NCBI GenBank assembly: GCA_019429275.1
Contig: JAHYJC010000018.1
Coordinates: 1 to 64,000, forward strand
Origin: Lentimicrobium sp.
GTDB lineage: Bacteria; Bacteroidota; Bacteroidia; Bacteroidales; Lentimicrobiaceae
Reading direction: 5' to 3'
DNA length: 64,000 nucleotides
Of this stretch, positions 1 to 10,141 are shown in pieces. How positions within the stretch are numbered: position 1 is the first letter of the stretch; each line of letters opens with the position of its first letter. The position numbers were made by a program, and so were the translations under genes. The notes below the pieces were generated by a model. That model had not been told where the DNA came from. It searched no databases and was given only the letters and a program-made list of their open reading frames with translations.

Positions 1-44
1 TTCCAAAATGTCAATGAACTTGTGCTACGAAATTGACCCTTAGG

Positions 45-60
45 ACCCCCTTAAGGGGGT
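45..60. repeat. 16-bp perfect palindrome in intergenic repeat debris
   Basis: ACCCCCTTAAGGGGGT is a perfect palindrome. It is followed at about 62-81 by a GGGCTT...AAGCCC hairpin. The segment is flanked by an imperfect direct repeat, AAAATGTCAATGAACTTGTG at 5-24 and a similar AAAAGTGTCAATTATGTTGTG-like stretch at 97-117. No gene is visible in positions 1-250. This looks like a short palindromic intergenic repeat of the sort scattered in Bacteroidetes genomes; its role is unknown. Confidence 0.6.
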
Positions 61-253
61 GGGGCTTGAAAAAAGCCCTCTCTTTAAGGATATGACAAAA
101 GTGTCAATTATGTTGTGCTATATAACATCTAATGTCTAATGTCTGGCATTGTGTAATGGATTGACCTGACAAGTTTTCTTTTCCCAACTTGTTAGGTCTT
201 CTTTTTTTACTTTCGGATCTTAAAGCGGATCTCTTATTTAACTCAGGTTAGGA

Positions 254-487
254 TTGAGGCTGAGGTTGAGGTTGAGGTTGAGGTTAAGGCTCAGGTTGAG
301 GTTAAGGCTCAGGTTGAGGTTAAGGTTGAGGTTGAGGTTAAGGCTGAGGTTGAGGTTGAGGTTGAGGTTGAGGTTGAGGTTGAGGTTGAGGCTCAGGTTG
401 ATGTTGAGGTTGAGGTTGAGGTTGAGGCTGAGGTTGAGGTTGAGGTTGAGGTTAAGGCTCAGGTTGAGGTTGAGGCTGAGGGTTTAG
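254..487. repeat. Hexanucleotide GAGGTT low-complexity array
   Basis: About 39 tandem copies of GAGGTT with interspersed GAGGCT, TAAGGT and CTCAGG variants. Read on the plus strand it is an open frame encoding alternating Arg-Leu, which is a by-product of the 6-bp period and not a protein. Variation is mainly substitution in whole hexamer blocks, consistent with slippage expansion. The regularly spaced GG pairs would permit two-tier G-quadruplexes on the plus strand (inference). Confidence 0.9.
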
Positions 488-600
488 ACATCCGACTTCC
501 GACCTCCGAACTCTTACTTCCGGCATCCGACCTCTTACTTCCGACTTCCGACCTCTTACTTCCGGCCTCCTTCTTCCTTATTCCGACCTCCGCCATCTGA
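488..600. repeat. CTTCCGACCTC low-complexity pyrimidine-rich repeat
   Basis: Irregular repetitions of CTTCCGACCTC and CTCTTACTTCCG continue directly from the hexamer array up to the end of the lipoprotein gene on the minus strand. No coding potential is evident. It resembles degenerate short-period satellite sequence. Confidence 0.7.
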
Positions 601-615
601 TAAACAGCAATAAAT

Positions 616-1044
616 CTAATTCATTACCTGAAGCGAATAACCGTCATAACGGGTGCGGTATTGTTTTAGTCCAACAGAGGCAGGGCCTTTAATGGGCGAA
701 CCATCAGTCAGCAGAAACCTTGAACCACAAAGTGAATCTATTGCAATCATTCCATTGGGCTCTACTTCAACAACGGCATCATCATCAAGCGGGTCAAAAG
801 AACAAGCCCGCTCAAAAGCAAGAAACTGATCGCTCAATGGGCGATAAATGATCAATCCCTTGTAACCACCGCTTGAATAAACGTATCCTCCCTCTGGAAT
901 AAAATGTAGGGTATTTGGATAAATTACGAAGTTAACATAAACATAAGGTATTTCTGTTTTATCAGTTTCCTTGCCACATGAAAAGGCCAAAAGGAGCAAT
1001 CCTAAAAGCAAACTCCAGTTTAAATAATTGAAAGCAGAATTCAT
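616..1044 (-). CDS. Lipoprotein with a degenerate Rieske-like domain
   Basis: A 142-residue predicted lipoprotein. Residues 8-23 form a hydrophobic signal with a lipobox ending in Cys23 (LAFSC), so it is expected to be membrane-anchored. The remainder follows the outline of the Rieske ferredoxin fold: ERACSFDP, then DSLCGSRFLLTDGSPIKGPA, the latter like the second cluster-binding loop and the Gly-x-Pro-x-x-Gly-Pro turn. True Rieske proteins bind their cluster with CxH and CxxH pairs; here both His are missing (CSF and CGSR), so a [2Fe-2S] cluster is unlikely. Similar ligand-free lipoproteins are known in Bacteroidetes, without established function. It is transcribed toward the repeat array and appears monocistronic. 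Fold assignment is by motif likeness only. Confidence 0.75.
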   Translation of the reverse strand: MNSAFNYLNWSLLLGLLLLAFSCGKETDKTEIPYVYVNFVIYPNTLHFIPEGGYVYSSGGYKGLIIYRPLSDQFLAFERACSFDPLDDDAVVEVEPNGMIAIDSLCGSRFLLTDGSPIKGPASVGLKQYRTRYDGYSLQVMN

Positions 1045-1396
1045 TGAAAATTAGATTCAGATCATTAATTAACGCATCTGCAAAAGTAATATTATTGGCA
1101 CTTACAGATAATCATTCAGATAAAATCATATATAAAAGTGCTTTTGAATTAGGTAAGTATCTTAAATTTAAATATTTGCCATTTATTAATTAAGTAAACC
1201 TTATAAACATCGATAAATATTTAAACTTATCCAAAGCCATAAATTACTTAATTTAGCTGGAGAATATTTCAGAGTTTACCGGTAATTATTCATAATTGGT
1301 TTAAATTTCAAAATATTCGGGCTTGAATTTTTTTTTAACCGTAAACTGAATCTTTTTTATTTATTTTTACCGTTGAATTTAACTATGGGATAAACT
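1045..1396. other. AT-rich divergent intergenic region
   Basis: About 350 bp between divergent genes, very AT-rich. It must hold the promoters of both neighbours, but no exact TAnnTTTG element with a good upstream box was found on either strand. No RNA gene, repeat or conserved structure was recognised. Confidence 0.5.
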
Positions 1397-1882
1397 ATGG
1401 ACGACTATCTATATATTATAATCGGTATATTGTGGGTTGTATACTCGTTATACAACAACAAACAGAAACAGCAGAAAAAGCGGCTGCTCGAAGAACAACG
1501 CAGGAACCAGCCATTTCCAGGCCCGGAAACAGTAAAACCACGTTCCATTTTTGATAAGTTTCTTGATCCTGAGCCGGAGTTGCCAGAGCCTGATACTGAA
1601 GTATTTGATGAATACAAAGATGAAAAGCCATACTCATTTGAGATACCGGAGGCTGAACCATATAAATCAGAAAATCAATCACTTGAAACAATTACGGACG
1701 AGGTTTCTTCGTCTTATTTTGACAAGCAATATGCTTCAAGAGCCGACATGGCCTACTATGACAAAAGAGAGATGGCCGAATCGACTCACAACATCGCCCC
1801 ACTCATTGATGAATTGAGCGAGGAATTTGACCTCAGAAAAGCAGTTATCTATTCTGAAATTCTCAATCCCCGCTACATTTAA
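1397..1882 (+). CDS. Small membrane-anchored acidic protein, unknown function
   Basis: 161 residues. Residues 4-20 (YLYIIIGILWVVYSLY) form one N-terminal membrane segment, followed by a Lys/Arg-rich stretch (KQKQQKKRLLEEQRR), which suggests an N-out or N-anchored protein with a cytoplasmic tail. The rest is acidic, proline-rich and probably disordered (residues 45-110), ending in a more ordered region with IDELSEEFDLRKAVIYSEIL. This ending resembles short C-terminal segments of small Bacteroidetes proteins of unknown function. It lies 127 bp upstream of the TonB receptor and may or may not be cotranscribed. I do not recognise the family. Confidence 0.7.
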   Translation: MDDYLYIIIGILWVVYSLYNNKQKQQKKRLLEEQRRNQPFPGPETVKPRSIFDKFLDPEPELPEPDTEVFDEYKDEKPYSFEIPEAEPYKSENQSLETITDEVSSSYFDKQYASRADMAYYDKREMAESTHNIAPLIDELSEEFDLRKAVIYSEILNPRYI

Positions 1883-1916
1883 GGGTTTTAGAAAATTGTT
1901 CATTCAAGTTCTAAAA

Positions 1917-1951
1917 TTTTTGTAGCGTATTTTATTTTATTATTACCTTTA
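1917..1951 (+). promoter_or_regulatory. Candidate promoter of the TonB-receptor operon
   Basis: TTTTTG at 1917-1922 and TACCTTTA at 1944-1951, separated by 21 bp, resemble the Bacteroidetes primary sigma-factor promoter (TTTG, about 19-21 bp, TAnnTTTG) with one mismatch in the -7 box. The implied start lies about 50 bp before the ATG at 2010. Confidence 0.35.
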
Positions 1952-2009
1952 CCCGCTTTAATCGGCACTTGCAACACACAACGAATATCAAACATAAAAT
2001 TTCAATGGT

Positions 2010-5000
2010 ATGATCAGAAATCTACTGCTAACAATTGGGTTAGTGCTGACAGCGACCTTGTCGGTATTTTCTCAGTCGGGATCTCTCTCAGGTAAAGTGA
2101 TCGATAAAACCACAAAGGAACCCATTCCTTTTGTCAATATTATCGTGGAACTTGGAGGAACACAGGCTGGCGGCACAACTTCGGACTTCGATGGAAAATA
2201 CACAATCAAACCGATATCGCCCGGCCGTTATGACATCAAGGCAACCTTTGTCGGTTTTAAACCGGTTTTGGTTAGAGGTGTTATTATTAAATCTGACCAG
2301 ATTACTTTTGAAAATATCATCATGGAATCAACCATGATTGATATTGAAGTATTCGAAGTAGTTGACTATAAAGTACCTCTTATTGATAAAGATAAAACAT
2401 CGGTTGGCGCTACGGTTACATCCGAAGAAATTGCCAAAATGCCTAACCGCTCAGCCAATGCCATCGCAACCACTGTGGGAGGTGTGTTCTCAGCCGATGG
2501 CGAGCGCGGAAGTGTGCGCGGACAGCGTTCCGAAGGTACTGTTATGTACATCGATGGTATCAGGGTTCGCGGTTCTTCATCTCTTCCTGAGTCAGCCATT
2601 GAGCAGGTTTCGGTTATACTTTCGGGGGTTCCGGCTCAGTACGGCGATGCAACCGGAGGCATCATCAATGTTACTACCAAAGGCCCAAGCCGTGAATTCG
2701 GTGCCGGACTCGAATTGCAAACTTCGCAGTACCTGGATGCATACGGCTACAACAGGTTAGGCCTTAACATGCAAGGGCCCCTGATCTGGAATAAAGACAG
2801 AACCTCCTCTTTACTGGGATACTTTATTGCCGGAGAGGTTATTTACAATCAGGATAGCCGACCTACCGCTACTGGTGTATATAAAGTAAAAGATGATGTG
2901 CTCAGGGAAATAGAATTAAATCCACTGAGGCTATCCGGAACTGGGTTTGGAACCTATTATAATACCAATTTTATCGGCAAAGAAAACCTTGAATTTTCAA
3001 AAACAACGCTGAATACCAATAATTTTGACGTAAATCTTTCCGGAAAATTTGACATCAAAACCGGGCCAAATATCAATTTATCACTTGGCGGAAGTGTTAA
3101 CTACAGCGACGGTCGCAATTTTAATTTTGGACAGTCAATGTTCAACTACGACAAAAACGCACAGGTAAAAGACAATACCTGGAGGGTTTTTGGCCGATTC
3201 ACCCAGCGTTTTCCCGGTGACAAAGAAAGCAAATCTATTATCAAAAACATTTTCTACACCATTCAGGGAGATTTTACCAAATTCGATCGGACTGTCCAGG
3301 ATCCTACCCACAAGGAAGATTTTTTCAATTATGGATATCTGGGAAAATACGAAACTCATAAAATCAGATCCTATGAATTCGGGTATGATACCATTTCACA
3401 AAAAACTGCATTCATACATAATGGTTTCCGCGATACTCTTGTCAGATTTACACAGGGTAGTGCAAATCCAATCACCTCAAATTACACCAGGCAGTATTAT
3501 GAACTTTACCCTGAATCATTTTATCACAGCAACCTGAATAACATCATTTCGGGCGGAGGATTGCTCAATGGAATGGGTGCCCCGTCTGTTTATGGATTAT
3601 GGGGAAGCCCCGGTGGAAACCAGGCCGGTTTTCAGAAAGTTGACAATGAACAATATGCCATTAACTTTAATGCTTCAGCAGATATAGGAAACCATGCATT
3701 GCAATTCGGCGCAATTTATGAGCAAAGAACCGACCGTTTTTATTCTTATGCTCCTACCGGTTTCTGGAGCCTGATGCGCGGATTGACAAACTCACACATT
3801 GAACAGCTTGATGTCGTAAATCCAAGAATGGTTTACCTTGATGGCGTTTTTATGGATACCATTTATTATGATCGATTGTATGACAGCCAGTCACAACGTG
3901 TTTTCGATAAGAATCTGCGCACCAAACTGGGTCTTCCGATTGATGGAACCGATTGGATTGACATTGATTCATATGACATCAACACATTGACAGTCAATTA
4001 TTATGACGCCAATGGGAATATGAAAACGGCCAACCTGAACCAGGCACTCTCCATTGACATGTTCTCGGCAGATGAACTGTTCAATAATGGTGAAAATCTT
4101 GCCAGTTACAGCGGTTATACCTATACAGGAAAACGCACCAAATCAAGCGACAGCCCAAGTCTGGATGATTTCTTCAACAAGCGTGACGAGAATGGTAACT
4201 TTACCCGTGAAATAGCGCCGTTCTCTCCGGTTTATATTGCCGGATACATTCAGGATAAATTCGCTTTCGATGACCTTATTTTCAATATCGGTGTCAGGGT
4301 TGACCGTTTTGACGCAAACCAAATGGTACTCACCGATCCTTATACCATCTACCCTGCGCTTTCAGTGGTTGAAGTAAATGATTTAGGACCTCACCCACAA
4401 AATATGGGCAATGACTATGTGGTTTATGTTGATAATGTTCGCCAGCCTACAGCCATCATGGGTTATCGCAATAACGACACCTGGTATAATGCTGAAGGGC
4501 TTGTTGTTACAGACCCATCGATAGTGCTGGATGCAGGAAACGGTGTAACTCCCTATCTGCAGGACAGAAACAATATTACTGTTTCATCGAAGGCATTCAG
4601 CGATTATGAGCCTCAGGTTTCAGTTATGCCTCGTATTTCCTTCTCATTCCCGATTTCTGATGAAGCTCTGTTCTTTGCCCATTACGATGTACTTACCCAG
4701 CGACCTACCTATGCGCTTCGAATGAACCCTCTGGATTATTACTTTTTGCCGGTACTTGGTAGCCCTACCATCAATAATCCGAATCTGAAACCCGAAAAAA
4801 CCATTGACTATGAACTTGGTTTCCAGCAGAGATTAACCAACAGTTCTTCTCTAACACTTTCGGCCTACTACCGGGAAATCAGAGATCAGATTCAGTCATT
4901 TCGTTATACATCTGCATATCCAAAGACTTACTACTCATACAACAATATCGACTTCTCAACTGTAAAAGGGTTAACCGTAACTTATGACCTCCGTCGTACT

Positions 5001-5699
5001 TCAAATGCAAGGGTAAGGGCAAGTTATACACTACAGTTTGCCAATGGAACCGGTTCAGATCCTGAATTTGCAAAAGGACTGATACAGACCGGACAACCTA
5101 ACCTGAGAACACTGTTCCCATTAAGCTTCGACAGGCGCCATGCACTTAACCTAATGCTCGACTATCGTTTTGGCGAGGACAAAGAATATAGCGGACCAGT
5201 TATCCGTCGTACAAAAACCGACGCCAGTGGATCTCAAGTTGTCAAAACCTCACAAATCCTGAAAAACACAGGGGTTAACTTTACCATCTTCGGTGGTTCG
5301 GGAACTCCCTACACAAAATCTAGCAAAATTGTTCCTATCGGACAGTCTGGAATCATCAAAGGCTCAGTTAGCGGTTCACGTTTGCCATGGCAATTCAGGA
5401 TTGACGGACGTGTTGATAAAGATATCAACATCAGTTGGGGCGAAGGAAATCGCCAGTCATACCTGAATGTTTATTTGCAGGTACTTAATATTCTGGATTC
5501 ACAGAACATTATGGGTGTTTATGCTGCCACCGGCAATCCCGATGATGACGGCTATCTGGCAGCAGCCGAATATCAGAACCTGATCAATACTCAACTTGAT
5601 CCTCAGGCATTTCGTGATCTATACAGCATCAGGGTCAACAGCCCGTTCAACTACAGTTCGCCACGTCAGATTCGTTTGGGCATCATATTCAACTTCTGA
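2010..5699 (+). CDS. TonB-dependent outer-membrane receptor with carboxypeptidase-regulatory-like domain
   Basis: 1229 residues. A signal peptide (1-22, cleavage near VFSQ) is followed by a beta-sandwich carboxypeptidase-regulatory-like domain at about 24-108 (SGKVIDKTTKEPIPFVNI, then GKYTIKPISPGRYDIKATFVGF). A TonB plug follows at about 120-225 (RSANAIATTVGGVF, VMYIDGIRVRG, AQYGDATGGIINVTT), then a long beta-barrel ending in the aromatic C-terminus FNF. The length and domain order match the large receptors that take up oligomeric or complexed nutrients, or that serve in T9SS-linked export. There is no SusD-like partner; the neighbours downstream are a giant T9SS-type protein and a PorV/PorQ-family protein, so a classical SusC role in glycan import is not supported. 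The substrate cannot be read from the sequence. Confidence 0.93.
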   Translation: MIRNLLLTIGLVLTATLSVFSQSGSLSGKVIDKTTKEPIPFVNIIVELGGTQAGGTTSDFDGKYTIKPISPGRYDIKATFVGFKPVLVRGVIIKSDQITFENIIMESTMIDIEVFEVVDYKVPLIDKDKTSVGATVTSEEIAKMPNRSANAIATTVGGVFSADGERGSVRGQRSEGTVMYIDGIRVRGSSSLPESAIEQVSVILSGVPAQYGDATGGIINVTTKGPSREFGAGLELQTSQYLDAYGYNRLGLNMQGPLIWNKDRTSSLLGYFIAGEVIYNQDSRPTATGVYKVKDDVLREIELNPLRLSGTGFGTYYNTNFIGKENLEFSKTTLNTNNFDVNLSGKFDIKTGPNINLSLGGSVNYSDGRNFNFGQSMFNYDKNAQVKDNTWRVFGRFTQRFPGDKESKSIIKNIFYTIQGDFTKFDRTVQDPTHKEDFFNYGYLGKYETHKIRSYEFGYDTISQKTAFIHNGFRDTLVRFTQGSANPITSNYTRQYYELYPESFYHSNLNNIISGGGLLNGMGAPSVYGLWGSPGGNQAGFQKVDNEQYAINFNASADIGNHALQFGAIYEQRTDRFYSYAPTGFWSLMRGLTNSHIEQLDVVNPRMVYLDGVFMDTIYYDRLYDSQSQRVFDKNLRTKLGLPIDGTDWIDIDSYDINTLTVNYYDANGNMKTANLNQALSIDMFSADELFNNGENLASYSGYTYTGKRTKSSDSPSLDDFFNKRDENGNFTREIAPFSPVYIAGYIQDKFAFDDLIFNIGVRVDRFDANQMVLTDPYTIYPALSVVEVNDLGPHPQNMGNDYVVYVDNVRQPTAIMGYRNNDTWYNAEGLVVTDPSIVLDAGNGVTPYLQDRNNITVSSKAFSDYEPQVSVMPRISFSFPISDEALFFAHYDVLTQRPTYALRMNPLDYYFLPVLGSPTINNPNLKPEKTIDYELGFQQRLTNSSSLTLSAYYREIRDQIQSFRYTSAYPKTYYSYNNIDFSTVKGLTVTYDLRRTSNARVRASYTLQFANGTGSDPEFAKGLIQTGQPNLRTLFPLSFDRRHALNLMLDYRFGEDKEYSGPVIRRTKTDASGSQVVKTSQILKNTGVNFTIFGGSGTPYTKSSKIVPIGQSGIIKGSVSGSRLPWQFRIDGRVDKDINISWGEGNRQSYLNVYLQVLNILDSQNIMGVYAATGNPDDDGYLAAAEYQNLINTQLDPQAFRDLYSIRVNSPFNYSSPRQIRLGIIFNF

Positions 5700-5764
5700 T
5701 CCATTCATGCTGATTGAGAAAACTGAAAAAAAAAGAAACGACAATTACTATAAAATATCATAAT

Positions 5765-8700
5765 ATGAAAAATATTGCCCGTGTTACTTTAGCAACGCTG
5801 CTTTGTTTCGTTCTGGCCATGCCCGGATATGCAGATTACTATAAGGGCTCGACCAATAAATCTGGCGGCCCCGAGCTGAAGGCTACCGCTGCCGGTTGTC
5901 TGCCCGGGTCCGGTTTTAAATATCTCGAAATCAATAACGTCAGAACCCGAATTAATACCGGTGGTGACATGTGGTGGGATTTTGAAGTTGCCCAATACGA
6001 GGTTCCGAAAGGATCTCGTAAGACTTCAATGTTTTCTGCAGCACTTTGGATCGGAGGTATTGACGTAAATGATCAGCTGAAACTTGCAGCATTGCGTTTC
6101 CGTCAGGGCCCGAATATCGGAAGCCCTGGCACCGGTAATGACTTCTGGCCGGGTCCGTTAACAATCGATGGAACCGCCGCAGTAAGCGAAGAAACCTGTG
6201 CAGCATATGATAAGCATTTCCCCATTACCCGTTTTGAGATTGACGAATATCTTGCATGGTGGGATAATAAGGCTGCATACCCTGGCTATCAGATTCCGAA
6301 TTCAATCCTTGACTGGCCTGCTCACGGTGATATTTCGAAAAAACAGAGTTACTATCTGGCTCCCTTCTTCGACAGAAGTGGCGACGGAAATTATGACCCT
6401 GAAGATGGAGACTATCCTTATTATGATATCTCAAATGAATTGTGTCATTCTACCACCCAAACCAAAGAAGGTGAAGAAGGCATTGTTCAGGGCGGACTTC
6501 TCTCCGACCAGGTTATTAAAGGAGATGCCACGCTTTGGTGGGTGTTTAACGATAAAGGTAACATTCATACAGAAACTCAAGGCACCCCTATCGGCCTCGA
6601 GATTCGTGCTCAGGCATTCGGATTCTCGACCAACGATGAAGTCAACAACATGACATTTTATAGTTATGAGATCATCAACCGTTCAACATTCCGCCTTACC
6701 GGCACCTATTTCAGCCAGTGGGTTGATACCGACCTGGGATATGCAACTGATGATTACGTAGGCTGCGATGTTGACCGTGGACTCGGTTACTCATATAATG
6801 GTAGGCCAAAAGACGGCGATGGTCAATTCTGGGCTTATGGCGATCAGCCACCAGCTATTGGCGTCGACTTCTTCCAGGGACCTTATATGGATCCAGACGG
6901 AAGTGACAACCCTTCATTCAAGGGAGATGGTAAATCTGGCCCTTCATTTAACGGAGACTGCAGTATAGTCGGCCTCAGCGGGTCTTCGCTGCAAATGGAA
7001 TACGGTGATCCCAACGACCCCCAGGCGGGAAACTTCATTGTTCGTTCAGAAGCCATCAATGGGGTGAACTTTGGAAATGGTATTGTTGACGATGAACGTT
7101 TCGGAATGCGTCGTTTTGTTTACCATAACAATGCCGATGCTCCCGGACCTTACATGCAGGACCCGAGATTTGCACCTCAATATTATAACTACCTGAAAGG
7201 AATATGGCTTGACAATACAAAAATGCTTTATGGAGGCAATGGGCACACATCTACCGGTGCTTACGGTCCTACCTGTGACTTCATGTTCCCCGGCGATACC
7301 GATGTTTGCGACTGGGGTACAGGCGGTCTTCCTCCTGCAGGACCAAAATACTGGACAGAAGAAGTTGCCCAGAACAAAGAAGGCGACAGGCGTTTTATGC
7401 AATCAGCAGGTCCGTTTACCCTGGAACCTGGTGCAGTCAACTACATCACTGTTGGTATTCCCTGGGCGCGTGCTGCTTCAGGTGGCCCATGGGCTTCAGT
7501 AAAACTTTTACAGGTAGTTGATGATAAAGCTCAGTTACTTTTCGATAACTGTTTCGCTGTTGTAAGTGGTCCGAATGCGCCCGACCTGACCATCAGGGAA
7601 CTCGATGAAGAGTTCATTTTCTACATTACCAATCGTAAAACAAACGATGCAGGAAATAACTTCAATGAAACCTATAAGGAACTCGACCCTGCCATCATGG
7701 CAGTAGCCAACAGCACCGGTTTCGATTTAGACCCCTATTATCGCTTCGAAGGTTACCAGGTTTTCCAGTTGAAAGATGCTTCGGTTTCTGTTGCAGACAT
7801 TCGTGACCAGAAACTTGCCCGGTTGGTTTATCAGTGCGATATTAAAAACGGAGTTAAACAACTGGTTAACCATAATTTCGACCAATCGCTGAATGCAAAC
7901 GTTCCTATTGAAGAAGTAAATGGAGCAGACCTGGGTATTTCGCATACTTTCAGGCTAACTGAAGATGCTTTTTCAGGACAAAGCCTGGTAAACCATAAAC
8001 AATATTACTTCCTTGCGCTTTCTTATGGTTACAATGAGTATATGCGTTATACCGCGGATCCGGGAGCTCAGGAGGAGGGCATTGCCGGATTAACCGGACA
8101 GAAAAGAACCTACCTTGCCGGCCGTAAGAACATTAAGGTTTATACCGGTATACCTCATATTCCTGTGGGAACAGTTATGGCCAAAGGCGCCTATGGAAGT
8201 GGCGTTGAAATTACCAGAATAAAAGGACAGGGCAACGGTGGAAACCTGATTGACCTTACCGATGCAACTATAGCCGAAATTCTTGCCAAGAGGCCGGCTG
8301 ACTCTTTGAATACTTACGGAAGTCCTGATTATCCAATAGCTTATGAAGCTGTTTATAAAGCAGGTCGCGGACCGATTGACGTTAAAGTAATAGATCCGCT
8401 GAATGTAAAAAACAGCGAATTTGTGCTGGCTTTCGATTCATTGAGGCCATATTTCATCAAAACAGGTGTTGACAGTACACAGAGTTTTAGAGCTCACTGG
8501 ACGCTAATAGACGGTAATTCGAACAGGATTTACCGGTCAGATACCTTGATTTCATTCATGAGTGAACAATTATTCCCTGAGCTTGGAATTTCTATTACCG
8601 TAGGCCAGATACTAGATCCGGGACCATTCAGGATTGGCACCAACGCCGACAATGACCCAATCTGGGGTATAATTTCAGAAAATAATGGTTTGATTGAATC

Positions 8701-10090
8701 AACTTTTACATTTGCCGACAGCTCAAAAATCTGGCTACAGGGATTACAGGATATTGATGGATCTGGTCCTTTTGACTGGATTCGATCAGGTGTTGTATCC
8801 GATGCAACCACTCCATCAAATAATGACTGGAACATGCCTTCACAGGCTTTTGATCCAAACTCAAACTATGAAAAAGTGATCAACGGCACCTGGGCTCCGG
8901 CATTGATGGCAGCTTCAAGTTCTCAAAGCCCCTATGGCCCGATTTATACAAATGAATTTGGTGGTAAGAATTATATAAGTTTTGCTGATCTGGCCAGTGT
9001 TGATATAGTTTACACTTCTGATAAGAATCTTTGGACACGGTGCCCTGTCATTGAAATGTGCCCCGAAAAATTGCTCGCTGAAGGAGAAGTTGAAAGATTT
9101 GGAATCAGGGCTGGGCAATCCGTTGACAAAGACGGAAATCCTGCTCCCAAAGGAAGTGGTACCAGCAACAATCCTGAAGACCCCAATTATATTGCGGAAA
9201 CCGGAATGGGATGGTTCCCGGGATATGCAATAAACATTGAAACCGGAGAGCGTTTGAACATGGCATATGGCGAGAATTCATGGCTTGTTGGAGAAAACGG
9301 TAGGGATATGATTTTCAATCCGACTTCTAATCGCTTCAATGGAAGTGAAATTGTTCTGGGTGGAATGCACTATGTATATGTGTTTGGCCACTCAAGCAAT
9401 AAAAATGCACTCATTGGAGGATCAATCACAGTAGTTGGAAACAATCCTGCTTATGATGCCGGAAAATTCCTGAGAGAAAATATTCCTCTTCTTCCAACCG
9501 GGCTCAATCAGGTAATTCAAATCAAGAGGGCATTGGTTTATTCAAATGCTATGTGGGTGAGTATTCCACTGGCCGTTCAGGGTCAGGAATGGCTTTCCAA
9601 TACAGCCAAAGTGAGAATCCGTATTGCCAAACCATACCGCAGATACTACAGCGCTACCGATATTGATAGTGTTTATCTATCTGCACACGCTGACAACCGA
9701 AACTTCCCGATGTACAGATTCAGTACTGAGAATGTTGCCACTACCTACGATAATATCAGTAAAGCAAAAACTGAACTCGATCTCATTACGGTAGTACCCA
9801 ATCCTTACTATGCTTATTCATCTTACGAAACCAACCAGCTCGATAACCGGGTAAAAATTGCAAACTTGCCAAGGAATTGTACTGTCACCATTTACACTAC
9901 CAATGGTACTCTTATCAGGCAGTTCACAAAAGATGAAGCCGGTACATCCATCGATTGGGATTTGAAGAACTATGCCGGAATACCTATTGCAGGCGGAGTT
10001 TATCTGATACATGTGAAGGCAGATGGGATTGGAGAGAAAATTGTCAAATGGTTCGGAACACTTCGCCCTGTTGACCTTAATGCTTTCTAA
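5765..10090 (+). CDS. Large secreted protein with a C-terminal T9SS/FlgD-like sorting domain
   Basis: 1441 residues from the ATG at 5765, chosen because it begins directly with a signal peptide (MKNIARVTLATLLCFVLAMPGYAD); an upstream TTG at 5714 would only add a charged leader. The body has no enzyme motif that I recognise. It contains an acidic DRSGDGNYDPEDGDYP segment near residue 205, of the dockerin/calcium-loop type. The last 90 residues (from VVPNPYYAYS through VKIANLPRNCTVTIYTTNG, GTSIDWDLKNYAGIPIAGGVYLIHV) match the FlgD-Ig-like/type A C-terminal domain that targets proteins to the type IX secretion system. It lies 65 bp after the TonB receptor and 51 bp before the PorV/PorQ-like gene, implying one operon and a cell-surface location. 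Confidence 0.88.
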   Translation: MKNIARVTLATLLCFVLAMPGYADYYKGSTNKSGGPELKATAAGCLPGSGFKYLEINNVRTRINTGGDMWWDFEVAQYEVPKGSRKTSMFSAALWIGGIDVNDQLKLAALRFRQGPNIGSPGTGNDFWPGPLTIDGTAAVSEETCAAYDKHFPITRFEIDEYLAWWDNKAAYPGYQIPNSILDWPAHGDISKKQSYYLAPFFDRSGDGNYDPEDGDYPYYDISNELCHSTTQTKEGEEGIVQGGLLSDQVIKGDATLWWVFNDKGNIHTETQGTPIGLEIRAQAFGFSTNDEVNNMTFYSYEIINRSTFRLTGTYFSQWVDTDLGYATDDYVGCDVDRGLGYSYNGRPKDGDGQFWAYGDQPPAIGVDFFQGPYMDPDGSDNPSFKGDGKSGPSFNGDCSIVGLSGSSLQMEYGDPNDPQAGNFIVRSEAINGVNFGNGIVDDERFGMRRFVYHNNADAPGPYMQDPRFAPQYYNYLKGIWLDNTKMLYGGNGHTSTGAYGPTCDFMFPGDTDVCDWGTGGLPPAGPKYWTEEVAQNKEGDRRFMQSAGPFTLEPGAVNYITVGIPWARAASGGPWASVKLLQVVDDKAQLLFDNCFAVVSGPNAPDLTIRELDEEFIFYITNRKTNDAGNNFNETYKELDPAIMAVANSTGFDLDPYYRFEGYQVFQLKDASVSVADIRDQKLARLVYQCDIKNGVKQLVNHNFDQSLNANVPIEEVNGADLGISHTFRLTEDAFSGQSLVNHKQYYFLALSYGYNEYMRYTADPGAQEEGIAGLTGQKRTYLAGRKNIKVYTGIPHIPVGTVMAKGAYGSGVEITRIKGQGNGGNLIDLTDATIAEILAKRPADSLNTYGSPDYPIAYEAVYKAGRGPIDVKVIDPLNVKNSEFVLAFDSLRPYFIKTGVDSTQSFRAHWTLIDGNSNRIYRSDTLISFMSEQLFPELGISITVGQILDPGPFRIGTNADNDPIWGIISENNGLIESTFTFADSSKIWLQGLQDIDGSGPFDWIRSGVVSDATTPSNNDWNMPSQAFDPNSNYEKVINGTWAPALMAASSSQSPYGPIYTNEFGGKNYISFADLASVDIVYTSDKNLWTRCPVIEMCPEKLLAEGEVERFGIRAGQSVDKDGNPAPKGSGTSNNPEDPNYIAETGMGWFPGYAINIETGERLNMAYGENSWLVGENGRDMIFNPTSNRFNGSEIVLGGMHYVYVFGHSSNKNALIGGSITVVGNNPAYDAGKFLRENIPLLPTGLNQVIQIKRALVYSNAMWVSIPLAVQGQEWLSNTAKVRIRIAKPYRRYYSATDIDSVYLSAHADNRNFPMYRFSTENVATTYDNISKAKTELDLITVVPNPYYAYSSYETNQLDNRVKIANLPRNCTVTIYTTNGTLIRQFTKDEAGTSIDWDLKNYAGIPIAGGVYLIHVKADGIGEKIVKWFGTLRPVDLNAF

Positions 10091-10141
10091 GAAAAAAGAA
10101 GTAAGAACCTGATAATAAATAAATCATTCAAAATACTGATT

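Noticed and set aside
254..487. Open frame encoding alternating Arg-Leu
   Set aside because: It is a by-product of a 6-bp repeat; no start signal, no non-repetitive sequence and no homologue would be expected.
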